From the NCBI RefSeq assembly GCF_038630985.1, contig NZ_CP152049.1:996001-1060000 (forward strand): DNA of 64,000 nucleotides. The letters are read 5' to 3'. The position numbers and the translations under genes are program-made. Origin of the DNA: Paenibacillus sp. FSL H8-0548. Its GTDB lineage: Bacteria > Bacillota > Bacilli > Paenibacillales > Paenibacillaceae. The notes under the pieces were generated by a model that made no database searches, had not been told where the DNA came from, and saw only the letters and a program-made list of their open reading frames with translations. This document shows positions 8,576 through 16,354 of this stretch, in pieces; position 1 is the first letter of the stretch, and every line of letters starts with the position of its first letter.

Positions 8576-8605
8576 GAAATATGTTGAATGGGTTGGAAAT
8601 TAAGC
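8573..8605 (+). pseudogene. Echo of the YdbC C-terminus
   Basis: ATGAGAAATATGTTGAATGG and the following bases encode MRNMLNGLEIK, closely matching the LRDMLNGLEL end of YdbC at 7837-7866. There is no matching upstream part, so this is probably the tail of a deleted ydbC duplicate joined to the 56-codon gene. Confidence 0.45.
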
Positions 8606-8641
8606 CTCGACATAAATTATTAAAGAGAAGGATTTGATAGT

Positions 8642-9427
8642 TTGTTAAAAACTATTTTAGTTTTATTGTGTTTTGGACTCCTAACGGGGTGTACTACAAA
8701 TAGCAGCAGTCATACTTCGAATGATATTGCTAAAACTAAGACGAACACAGTTATTACAACTGAGGTTGCTTCAACTCCGATGACGAAAGAAAGCATTAAT
8801 GACAGACAAAAAAATAAAACGATATCTTCTGAAGAAGGAAAGGATATATCTTCATTCGTTCCTGATGGTTGGCATATACTTGAACGAGTTAAAGGAAAAC
8901 CAGAAAAAATTGAGGGCGATTTAAACAAAGATGGCATAAATGACATCGCATTTGTGATTGAAGGAATAAGCAAAACAAAAGAAGAAGCCCCACCAAGGGT
9001 ATTATTAATAGCATTTGGAACTAAGGATCATACATATATTTTGTCAGTAAAAGCTGAACATGCAATATTAAGATCAGATGAAGGTGGCGTTTGGCCTGAT
9101 CCATTTACAAAAATATCCATAGATAGAGGCTCTATTATAATAGATTTTTATGGTGGAAGTAATTATAGATGGTATGGTAAGTATAGATTCAGATATCAAG
9201 ACAATGACTGGTATTTAATAGGAGCTACAATTGGTTCATATTTTACTGGTACTACGACACAAGAAAATGCTGACGAAGATGACTACAACTTACTTACAGG
9301 AGATATCATTACTAGAAAAACGGATGAAAAGGATCGTAATAGCTCACATACGACAAAAGGTAACAGGGGCAAGAAGGCGCTTTTAAAGCTTACAGACTTT
9401 ATTGCCAATTCAGAGAACAATTTTTGA
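8642..9427 (+). CDS. Putative lipoprotein with an Asp-rich Ca-loop-like segment
   Basis: A 261-residue protein starting at TTG 8642, with AGAAGG about 10 nt upstream. The N-terminus is a lipoprotein signal, with LLTGC giving Cys at about residue 17. A Ser/Thr-rich linker follows, then GDLNKDGINDIAFVIEG at about residues 92-108. This D.N.DG.ND pattern occurs in FG-GAP/VCBS-type repeats and dockerin-like Ca loops. The rest is beta-rich (YRWYGKYRFRYQDNDWYLIG). It is predicted to be anchored to the outer membrane face. The family and function are unknown. The A+T-rich sequence fits horizontally acquired DNA. Confidence 0.7.
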   Translation: MLKTILVLLCFGLLTGCTTNSSSHTSNDIAKTKTNTVITTEVASTPMTKESINDRQKNKTISSEEGKDISSFVPDGWHILERVKGKPEKIEGDLNKDGINDIAFVIEGISKTKEEAPPRVLLIAFGTKDHTYILSVKAEHAILRSDEGGVWPDPFTKISIDRGSIIIDFYGGSNYRWYGKYRFRYQDNDWYLIGATIGSYFTGTTTQENADEDDYNLLTGDIITRKTDEKDRNSSHTTKGNRGKKALLKLTDFIANSENNF

Positions 9428-10014
9428 AATGAGCATTCTTATCGTTAGACATTAGACTAGAATTGTAGCCTCTGCCACGATCAAAGAATGAAAAAGCAAA
9501 ATATACAACTTCAACTTTATACTCACATCAAAAGGAACCGAGAGCACATCGCCTTCGGTTCTTCTCTATGTGTATATTCCAAATGATCTATAAACTCAAA
9601 AAACCTCTATCATTTGAGGTTTGCTGTGTGCTGTGTGATAATATTAAATTAGTATGTCCAATAACTGGGATGCGTTTTATGACCCTATATCCATTTTGGG
9701 AGGTGTATTTGTGCATCCATTTTAACGCTATAATCCCATTTTGAAAAATGGGAAATCGAATACTGGAAAGAAAAATATACTAATCTAATATTTTTTAATT
9801 TTTTAATTTATCACGATTAGCGTCAGAACACAAGAGAATTATATTCAGTTTTTCATTTTTTGTTTTTATGTATTGGATAGACGGAAAGCATGAATTAGCG
9901 TTGAAGCCTTACTCCATAAGGGTTTTTGAAGAGTGATGCTATTAATAGTAGATAAGTTTCGAGAAAATAATGGACAAGTTTTTTATGTGTTTTTCATTTT
10001 TTGCATTTTAAAAA
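9428..10014. other. 587-bp gene-free A+T-rich stretch
   Basis: Only weak structures are visible. One is a hairpin GAACCGA...TCGGTTC (about 9533-9563), which may end the lipoprotein transcript but lacks a long T run. The other is a perfect inverted repeat CCCATTTT/AAAATGGG (9735-9752). No open frame with a ribosome binding site was found. Confidence 0.5.
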
Positions 10015-10842
10015 TTGGGAGGCTATTCATTGAACAACAATCAAAAGCGAAACCAACATAAGATTAAACTCTTTTACTTTCATGAATTATCTGATTGTCT
10101 TTCTCAATTGATTGCTCCAGAAAATATAGATCGAACTATTACTGTTTCCAATAGCATCTATCTTAATCAACTCCAACAAGTCGTTGCGGAACAGGATTTT
10201 TCCGACGATCTTAATGATTCAGTATTTATGCTCAAATCGAACAATATCGACGAAGACGATCCAGCCCAACTCGCTTTGTTCGAACGTGTGCTACGTGAAG
10301 GCATTACTTATAAAGGTGAAAAGTATGTTCGTTCCATCAAATCTCCTGCGATGGGTAGAACTCAGCGTACTGAATTCATCAAAGAGAAATATTACAAAAA
10401 TGTATTTCAGCGAGTGGCTCTAGGTAAATTTCCTAGACTCACTAATATTAACAAATGGGAGGCAGCACTTGGTGTTAGCCGATCTTCGGCACTCGCTATA
10501 CCCTATATTCCTCGAATTGTCGTCATTCCCGATTATGAAAAAGAAGAAATTATCGAGGATGTATGGAAAGTGGTCAAATGTATCGGAGATCCAGTTCAGC
10601 AAGAACTGATCTTAGAGGAAAAGAAGAAGCAACGTGAATATTTCAAAGCTAAGAAAGATTTGATTCCTTCAGCAACCAATCTGGCTGTGTTACCAAGATT
10701 ACCGAATAAAAAGGTTATTGTAAGAGGCGAAGAGATTACAGCACCCGATCAGTCTGAACAAAAAACATTCAGTGGTTGGGATAAAGAGAACGGTGTTTGT
10801 CAAGGTAGTTGTCGCGAACTCATTAGAAAAGTAATGTTTTAA
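10015..10842 (+). CDS. Truncated protein, possibly the N-terminal part of a YonO-like/RdRP-like polymerase
   Basis: A 275-residue frame; the start is not certain (ATTGGGAGG around 10013-10020 may be the ribosome binding site for TTG 10030, which would give LNNNQKRNQH...). Residues about 100-190 read YVRSIKSPAMGRTQRTEF, then KYYKNVFQRVALG, NKWEAALGVSRSS and YIPRIVVIPDYE. In cellular RNA-dependent RNA polymerases and phage YonO-like enzymes a similar succession (S.SP..R, KW.AY.GL..S, P..VVIPD.E) precedes the catalytic double-psi barrel. Here the frame ends abruptly at the edge of a transposase gene and no DxDGD catalytic motif is present, so it would be inactive. The family call is an inference from a remembered pattern. 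Confidence 0.45.
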   Translation: MGGYSLNNNQKRNQHKIKLFYFHELSDCLSQLIAPENIDRTITVSNSIYLNQLQQVVAEQDFSDDLNDSVFMLKSNNIDEDDPAQLALFERVLREGITYKGEKYVRSIKSPAMGRTQRTEFIKEKYYKNVFQRVALGKFPRLTNINKWEAALGVSRSSALAIPYIPRIVVIPDYEKEEIIEDVWKVVKCIGDPVQQELILEEKKKQREYFKAKKDLIPSATNLAVLPRLPNKKVIVRGEEITAPDQSEQKTFSGWDKENGVCQGSCRELIRKVMF

Positions 10843-11645
10843 TTTTTAGATTTTTGTCCAGCTTGAATAGGTGTCACTCTTTCTGGGTTGAGCCCTACCT
10901 CTTCTTCTAAACTCCAGTTGCGAGTGCTACCTGACCAACGTGTTGGATGTGAAGCTTTTGCTGCTTCATAGACTTGTTTTCGGTTATCAAATATCTGTTT
11001 CGCCAGTCCTTGATTAGGGGTTAGGAAATTGAGCCCACTATGACAGTGTTCTGTATTGTACCAGCGGACGAAACGCAGTACCCATTCGCGCGCTTTATCG
11101 ATACTCTCAAAGCCGTTTGCTGGATATTCGGGACGGTACTTGCATGTTCTAAATATAGATTCCGCATACGGGTTGTCATTGCTCACTCGCGGTCTGCTTC
11201 TAGACGGTGTAATATCCCACATCCACACTTGGTTTGGGCTTGTTGCACGATGGCTCGTCAATGGCTTGGATGTTGGCTTGGCACTTCGTCCACGATGATG
11301 CTGCAACGCGTGCTGATGCATGACGCGACAAAATGTAGATTCAGATGCAATATAGGTGCCTTGGTCGGCTAGTCTAGGTACAATTTGGCTCGGTGGTAAG
11401 CTTTTGAACGCAGGCTGATTGATGACGGCAACGATTTGTTGCTGCTCGGAATCGCTAAGCTTGTTGACTGGTGACTGTCGCTTGACATGAGGACGTTGAT
11501 CCTCACATACCTCTTGATTTCGCCATCGTTGTAGCGTCCTCTGTGTTAGGTTAAGGATATTGCACGCTAGGTATTCCCTTGCACCAGCTACGACTACTTC
11601 CTGAATCAGTAATACGGCTAATTGACGATCTGAGGCACTGATCAT
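10839..11645 (-). pseudogene. IS3-type transposase with the middle of its catalytic core deleted
   Basis: A 268-residue frame with an N-terminal helix-turn-helix (LTQRTLQRWRNQE, residues about 33-45) and an rve-type integrase end (PRVSNDNPYAESIFRT, WYNTEHCHSGL). The catalytic core goes directly from VWMWDIT (Asp144) to SRSRPRVSNDNPYAES (Glu162). In intact relatives about 70 residues separate these, including the HSDNG aspartate. The second D of the DDE triad is therefore missing and the enzyme should be inactive. The deletion is in frame. The start lies at 11645 on the minus strand. Its 3' end abuts the truncated polymerase-like gene, suggesting that this element truncated it. Confidence 0.75.
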
Positions 11646-11824
11646 TCGTCTCCACTTTTCAAACTTTCCGTTGTCCTTAATAACTATATACTTGGCGAAA
11701 AATAAATTAAGAAATCGTGCGCACCTAGAAGAAGTATTTTCCAGTACAATAGTTTTGATTCTATAGGGGCTGTTGAGACGGTTTTTGCAGCGTATCGACT
11801 AATTCCAACTCTGTGCAATGGCTA
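11646..11824. other. Gene-free stretch left of the potassium operon
   Basis: No gene visible. It probably contains the outer end of the damaged IS element, but I could not match a terminal inverted repeat to the 10830-10860 side. Confidence 0.35.
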
Positions 11825-11870
11825 ATAAAAAGCGACAGGCTCTTCAAGTCTAATAAACTTGAAGAGCCTG
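11825..11870 (-). terminator. Terminator of the potassium-uptake operon
   Basis: A perfect 14-bp inverted repeat (CAGGCTCTTCAAGT / ACTTGAAGAGCCTG, 11836-11870), read on the minus strand, is followed by CTTTTTATT. It lies 125 bp beyond the TrkH-type gene. The stem is symmetrical enough that it may also act on plus-strand transcripts. Confidence 0.85.
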
Positions 11871-11994
11871 CCGATGGAGCCAAAAGCGGCTTTGCAACCC
11901 GACTGTAAGAGACAGGTTGAATGTGGAGATGCGCAAGGAAATCGGAAATCTGTTTTTTTTTTTCGGTATATTCGAGCAAAAGCCCTTATAGCAA

Positions 11995-13392
11995 CTAGCC
12001 AATCAAAATATGGTCTTCTGCATAACCGATTTTGGAAGAACGCTTCTTCTGCGCTAATGCAAACGCGAGCGTCAGTGGACCGAGACGACCGGCAAACATC
12101 GTAAAAGTCACAATAACTTTCCCTGCAGGAGACAATTCGTTCGTTAACCCCATCGAAAGCCCTGTTGTGCTGAAAGCGGATGTCGCTTCAAACAGCACTT
12201 CCAAAAAATGATCCTCCAGCATGCCTTCAGAAATGGTAAGCAAGAGGGTAATGACCAGTACGGCAGCCAATGAACTCATGACGACGGCCAGCGCTCGTAT
12301 GACCGTTTCTTCCGCAATTTTGCGTTCAAAGGCATGAATTTGTCCGCCGCCGCGAAATGTGTTTATAGTGGCGAGAACAAGCACAACCAACGTATTGATT
12401 TTAATGCCGCCTCCCGTACCACCGGAAGCCGCTCCGATAAACATGAGGATAATGACAAAAAATTGTGACGCCGCAAGCATATTGCCGATGTCGATGGTGT
12501 TGAATCCTGCGCTTCTGGGTGTCACACCTTGGAAAAATGCAACAAGCACCCGTTCCCCCGCACCCAATTGACCGAAGGTGGCCGGATTCCAACTCTCCAG
12601 AAAGAAAAGAACAAGAAAACCGGCTGCGGATAAAATCGCTGAGGCAAGGAGAACCACTTTGGTGTGCAGGGACAGCTTTCTCCAGGAACGTTTGCGAAAT
12701 AGATCCACGACAACAAGATAGCCGAGTCCGCCGATGACAAAAAGCAGGATAATTGTTAGATTGACAACAGGATCTCCGGCAAAGGAGGACAGACTGTCAG
12801 ACCACAAGGCGAATCCGGCGTTGTTGAAAGCGGAGACGGAATGAAAAAGCGCGTAATAAGCTGCCTGTCCCCATCCTATCTCTTCTTGCCATCGGAGCGT
12901 CAGGATCACCGTCGCTAGCGCTTCAAATGCAAAAGCAATGAGCACCATGTAAAGTGACAGTTTGACCAATCCTTGCGCCGATGTCGAGTGAGTCGTTTGC
13001 TGGATGATGAGTCTTTGCTTTAATCCGATTTTTTTGCCCAAAATAATGGCCACCATGACGCCAAAGGTCATAAATCCAAGTCCGCCCACTTGAATCATAA
13101 TCATAATGAGGACCTGCCCAAAGGTGGAAAAGACGCTGCCGGTATCGACCACGACGAGCCCATTTACACATATGGCAGAGGTAGCAGTAAACAACGCATC
13201 AATCAAACCGATTGATTCACCTGATACAGATGCTTGCGGCAGAGTAAGCAGCAAGGCGCCAATCCAGATTAGGAAGAAAAACACAATCAGGATCAGTAGG
13301 GGCGGATTCATCTTATTTTTCAGCCAGTCAACGAGCAGCACCAAGCGCCCGGATGTGGAGTGACGTTTCATACGGCTACCGTTTTCGTTCAT
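11995..13392 (-). CDS. TrkH/KtrB-type potassium channel subunit
   Basis: A 465-residue membrane protein of the Trk/Ktr superfamily. Four pore-loop repeats are visible: TATSAICVNGLVVVDTG, SVSAFNNAGFALW, GVTPRSAGFNTIDIG and ATSAFSTTGLSMGLT, each with the filter Gly. GGTGGGIKINT is the intramembrane gating loop of KtrB. It conducts K+, in Ktr systems coupled to Na+, when gated by the cytosolic RCK ring. I chose ATG 13392 (MNENGSRMKR), which has GGAGG 6 nt upstream. The longer frame to 13485 overlaps the upstream gene by 110 bp. The 17-nt overlap with the RCK gene indicates coupled translation. It lies in an operon led by a c-di-AMP riboswitch. Confidence 0.92.
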   Translation of the reverse strand: MNENGSRMKRHSTSGRLVLLVDWLKNKMNPPLLILIVFFFLIWIGALLLTLPQASVSGESIGLIDALFTATSAICVNGLVVVDTGSVFSTFGQVLIMIMIQVGGLGFMTFGVMVAIILGKKIGLKQRLIIQQTTHSTSAQGLVKLSLYMVLIAFAFEALATVILTLRWQEEIGWGQAAYYALFHSVSAFNNAGFALWSDSLSSFAGDPVVNLTIILLFVIGGLGYLVVVDLFRKRSWRKLSLHTKVVLLASAILSAAGFLVLFFLESWNPATFGQLGAGERVLVAFFQGVTPRSAGFNTIDIGNMLAASQFFVIILMFIGAASGGTGGGIKINTLVVLVLATINTFRGGGQIHAFERKIAEETVIRALAVVMSSLAAVLVITLLLTISEGMLEDHFLEVLFEATSAFSTTGLSMGLTNELSPAGKVIVTFTMFAGRLGPLTLAFALAQKKRSSKIGYAEDHILIG

Positions 13393-14050
13393 GGTCCTCC
13401 TCCAAGTGTCGGATGTCCTTATTGCTGCCGATGATAAGCAGAATATCTCCGGTAAAGATTTTGTCTTCCGCTTTGGGAGATACATTCATATAATCGCCGG
13501 TTTTAATCGCCATGATGGTGCATCCATATTTGGCGCGAATATTTAACTGCTGCAACGAATACCCATTCATCGCCGGCGGCGCTTTAATCTCGACTAGATT
13601 GTACTCCGGGGATAATTCAATGTAGTCAATCAGATTTTCGGAGCTAAGTTGATGACCGAGTCTCGCCGCCATATCCCGTTCGGGGTAGACGATATGATCC
13701 GCGCCAATTTTGCTCAGGACATTACCGTGCATTTCATTTTTGGCTTTGGCCGTTACGTTCAGAACATTCATTTCTTTTAACAACAATGTCGTTAAAATGC
13801 TTGCCTGCAGGTCATCGCCTATAGCTACTATCCCATGTGAAAAGTTGCGAATACCCAGCTCTTTTAAAACGGATTCATCTGTGCAGTCTGCTTGCAGAGC
13901 ATGGGTGGCAATAGCGGAAATATCCTGAACAAGTTGCTCGTTTTTGTCTACTGCCAGCACTTCATGACCGTTTTGAATCAAGGTTTTCGTTAAACTTGAA
14001 CCGAACCGACCGAGTCCGATGACAATAAACTGTTTTTTCACTGCATTCAC
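13376..14050 (-). CDS. KtrA/TrkA-type RCK regulatory subunit
   Basis: A 224-residue cytosolic protein. The Rossmann-like RCK_N domain opens with QFIVIGLGRFGSSLTKTL (GxGxxG nucleotide site, residues about 8-25) and the acidic AVDKNEQ at the end of the second strand. An RCK_C domain follows from about residue 140 (YNLVEIKAPPAMNGYSLQQL). Such rings bind ATP/ADP, and the C domain of KtrA and KtrC binds c-di-AMP, closing the channel. Here the transcript is also preceded by a c-di-AMP riboswitch, so the second messenger could act at both levels. It overlaps the channel gene by 17 nt. Confidence 0.92.
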   Translation of the reverse strand: MNAVKKQFIVIGLGRFGSSLTKTLIQNGHEVLAVDKNEQLVQDISAIATHALQADCTDESVLKELGIRNFSHGIVAIGDDLQASILTTLLLKEMNVLNVTAKAKNEMHGNVLSKIGADHIVYPERDMAARLGHQLSSENLIDYIELSPEYNLVEIKAPPAMNGYSLQQLNIRAKYGCTIMAIKTGDYMNVSPKAEDKIFTGDILLIIGSNKDIRHLEEDHERKR

Positions 14051-14198
14051 TTCCGTTTCTTTAATTACTTAAGGATTCTGTTAAGAGCCATTTAGAAAAG
14101 CAGAGTGGTCGAATCAACAATCACTCCTCTACTGACTCTCAGATATTTAAATTCCCCATTTATATTTAATTTTAACAGGCTGGTACTGAAGTCGGTAT

Positions 14199-14735
14199 TT
14201 ATAGCTTTGAAAAAACACCTTTTGTCACAGGCAGGCCGCGCGCTTCCGAATCTCCAATGTGATAATGCTGCTCTTTTTTGTATACGGAAACCGGTACTCC
14301 GGGTTTATGCATATCCATCGCTTGTTCTTTCATTCGCTGGACGGCTACAATGTGCAGGTCCGTTTCGCCTATGCGATGAAGCAGTTCATTGACGAAAGAA
14401 CCATGCGTAATTTCCTGCCAACGCGTTTGCCCAGATTGTCCGATAATCAATTGAGTAATTTCAAGATGTGTTGCCGTTTCCGCTATCATTTCAGAGGATT
14501 TCCTATTTTCATTCGGTTTGACGATAAATGTTGCTCCCCATTCCTCGCATTTCAGTTTCCATGCCGCCATCATCCTTTCTTGCTCCGGATCAAGCTCATC
14601 CTCTTGTACAGGAATGACGCTTAATACGAACAGAGGAGACTGAAGGAGCTTAGCCAATTGACCGGCGCGGCGAATGAGCCGTTCTCCGTGCGGTCCGTAG
14701 TACACGCAAACCATCAGTTTTTCCTTGTTTTTCAT
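14199..14735 (-). CDS. Universal-stress-protein domain, KdpD type
   Basis: A 178-residue protein starting at ATG 14735 after GAGGGGCTGAAACT. The longer frame to 14942 runs through the riboswitch terminator and is not coding. It has the KdpD-style USP pattern: VCVYYGPHGERLIRRAGQLAKLL at the N-terminus and HLEITQLIIGQSGQTRW.EI..GSFVNELL at about residues 110-140, which is the nucleotide-binding GxxGxxxx(G)S loop region. In KdpD this domain senses potassium status. As the first gene behind the c-di-AMP riboswitch and upstream of the RCK and channel genes, it likely helps control potassium uptake. A 148-bp gap separates it from the RCK gene. Confidence 0.82.
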   Translation of the reverse strand: MKNKEKLMVCVYYGPHGERLIRRAGQLAKLLQSPLFVLSVIPVQEDELDPEQERMMAAWKLKCEEWGATFIVKPNENRKSSEMIAETATHLEITQLIIGQSGQTRWQEITHGSFVNELLHRIGETDLHIVAVQRMKEQAMDMHKPGVPVSVYKKEQHYHIGDSEARGLPVTKGVFSKL

Positions 14736-14776
14736 AGTTTCAGCCCCTCTGATAAGGAAATTATTCTCTGAACAGC

Positions 14777-14812
14777 AAAAAAAACCTGGTCGCAGAGAAA
14801 TTCTGCTACCAA
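14777..14812 (-). terminator. Riboswitch-controlled intrinsic terminator
   Basis: Read on the minus strand, CTTGGTAGCAGA (14812-14801) pairs with TCTGCGACCAGG (14796-14785), followed by eight T (14784-14777). It lies between the c-di-AMP aptamer and the USP start and is the expected expression platform: transcription stops when c-di-AMP is bound. Confidence 0.85.
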
Positions 14813-14867
14813 GCTTTGGACTGTACAATACAGTGCGAAATAAACCAAAGTTGTAAGAGTATTCTCT

Positions 14868-15008
14868 CCCAAGCGCTGACGAGGTTAGCTGTCGGATTCG
14901 GGTTTGAGAGTACCCGTTCTTTCTAAGTAAGAAAGAATTCACCCCAGAAGCAGTATTATAAGCTTCGATGGTTCCCCCGCTCCTCCGTGAAGAGGATTAA
15001 GCGTTTAT
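14868..15008 (-). ncRNA. c-di-AMP riboswitch (ydaO/yuaA class), intact
   Basis: The minus strand shows the conserved blocks of the ydaO aptamer in order: GCGGGGGAACCA (about 14979-14968), GGGGTGAATTC (about 14946), an arm closed by TTCTTTC/GAAAGAA, GGGTACTCTC, ACCCGAATCCGACAGCTAAC (about 14905-14886) and CTCGTCAGCGCTT, which closes the P1 stem with the ACGCTT at the 5' end. This RNA class binds c-di-AMP and usually represses genes for potassium import and cell-wall enzymes. Its terminator and the potassium operon lie directly downstream, which fits. Confidence 0.93.
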
Positions 15009-15149
15009 CATATGAAATTGTTGTCATTTATATTACGCCTGCATGTTTAAAAAGTAAACCGTTTCTTAAAAGTCCAACGAAACAGGTAGATATCGCTTTT
15101 GCGCAGCAGTGAAAATTTACTATTGTATGTTCATACGATGGGCTTCAAT

Positions 15150-15245
15150 ATTCGGTTTCACAAAATATAGAAATACAAGCGAGGAGGAATTGTTTGAAGT
15201 AACCCCCGCTTTCGGGACGGTCGGATTATCGATGACATACGCCCG
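15150..15245 (+). pseudogene. TrkH/KtrB C-terminal fragment
   Basis: The plus-strand frame reads SEEELFEVTPAFGTVGLSMTY, matching the fourth pore loop of TrkH/KtrB (compare ATSAFSTTGLSMGLT in the intact gene at 11995-13392). Nothing else of the gene is present. It is a broken piece of a second potassium-channel gene, joined directly to a riboswitch fragment. Confidence 0.6.
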
Positions 15246-15255
15246 ATGTGAGAGT

Positions 15256-15372
15256 CGGATGTCTGTCATCTGTGGTGAATCCCAAAGCGAGGAATCCATC
15301 GCTTCCTCGCTTTGGGTAGAGCGACTCTTACCGCCCGAATCCGTCAGCTAACCTCGTAAGCCTGGTGTCCTG
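15256..15372 (+). ncRNA. Second c-di-AMP riboswitch, 5'-truncated
   Basis: The plus strand shows GTGGTGAATCCC, a long perfect arm (CCCAAAGCGAGGAA / TTCCTCGCTTTGGG), GAGCGACTCTTACC, GCCCGAATCCGTCAGCTAAC and CTCGTAAGC, the 3' two thirds of the ydaO aptamer. The 5' GGGGGAACCA block that should precede is absent; a TrkH fragment and unrelated sequence stand there instead. No terminator or target gene follows, so it is probably a relic. It is divergent from the intact copy 250 bp away. Confidence 0.75.
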
Positions 15373-15603
15373 GACAGAGCTTGGATATTGCGTCTATGCC
15401 TGACGATGAGAGAGGATGATGGCACTTGTGATCACAAGTTTGACCACATGGGCCAATGCCTCTGTGGTTTTAAGGATGGTAAACAGACTGTATTGTGTCA
15501 ACTCCAGCAGTGGATCGCCGATTTACCTTTGTACATCAAGGGTTTGTTCGGCAATTCAAGCTGCCAAAAATCGAAAACTATCTGATTGTGTTGCTGGAAA
15601 GCC

Positions 15604-15823
15604 AGGCTTTCTGCGTATTACTCCTTATGCAAGAGTGAGCACCGACACCGAAGAACAGTTAAACAGCTATAAGCCGCAAGTTGCTTACTATGCGGATATG
15701 GTTAGTCAGCGCAGTGATTGTATATTGGTGGACACTTTGAAATATGTTCGCTTGCTGAAAGAAAGGAGGATTGCTGTATTTTTTGAAAAGAAGAATATCA
15801 ACACACTCACCATGGATGGCTAG
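15604..15823 (+). pseudogene. Serine recombinase remnant with internal deletion
   Basis: The frame reads GKPGFLRITPYARVSTDTEEQ.., the N-terminal strand and catalytic YARVSTD serine motif of large serine recombinases, then QVAYYADMV. It jumps to VDTLKYVRLLKERRIAVFFE.KNINTLTMDG, which in intact relatives lies some 60-70 residues further on. About that much is missing, and the C-terminal part is lost. It marks a decayed mobile element beside the riboswitch fragments. The frame may be read from about 15416, but the earlier part is not recognisable. Confidence 0.75.
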
Positions 15824-16354
15824 TTGTTATTGAGCATCCATTTATAACCAGAGTATTCGGAGTACGTCCGTCTTCTTGCGTAAGCTCTTCGTCATTAAGA
15901 CTTCTAGGAAATGGTGCAAATAGGTCTCCTTAAACAGGGGGAAGTGGGATGTATGTGTCCTTCTGGCTGTATGAGCTGCAAGTGGAAGCTAAAATATAAA
16001 ATCTACTGAAAAAGTTCTGCTCACAAATCAAGAATCAACAAAAAAAATTTTCTGTAATAATTTTGTGAATTAAAGGGTTTTCGATACATGCGTCGAAATT
16101 TAACTATAAATGTCGATAAATGGATTCAAGAGACTTTAGAACTGAAATTATTGTTTTGTTAACTGTTCCATTATATATAGCAATATTAAAAAACAATAAG
16201 AATATAGTTGTATTTATATAAGGTAATCTGACTAAAACACATCACCGTTAATAATATGAGAGACTAAAGACCTAGAATTGTGTTCGCTCGAAATTACTAC
16301 AACAGGAATTACATATTATTGAAAATTGCAATCTTTCTATGGGGGTCCTTCTTG
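15824..16354. other. 530-bp gene-free region upstream of secA2
   Basis: A+T-rich with no supported gene. GTCGAAATTTA (16092-16102), followed by ATGTCGATAAA, resembles a sequence upstream of the SLH gene at 36958, so a shared regulator site is possible. The secA2 promoter should lie here. Confidence 0.4.

Noticed and set aside
13393..13485. Longer N-terminus of the TrkH-type protein
   Set aside because: It would overlap the RCK gene by 110 bp and is not TrkH-like; ATG 13392 has GGAGG upstream.
14736..14942. N-terminal extension of the USP protein
   Set aside because: It runs through the riboswitch terminator and part of the aptamer; MKNKE at 14735 has a proper ribosome binding site.
15416..15603. 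Upstream extension of the recombinase frame as a real gene
   Set aside because: The translation before GKPGFLRI matches no recombinase and overlaps other fragments; treated as debris.
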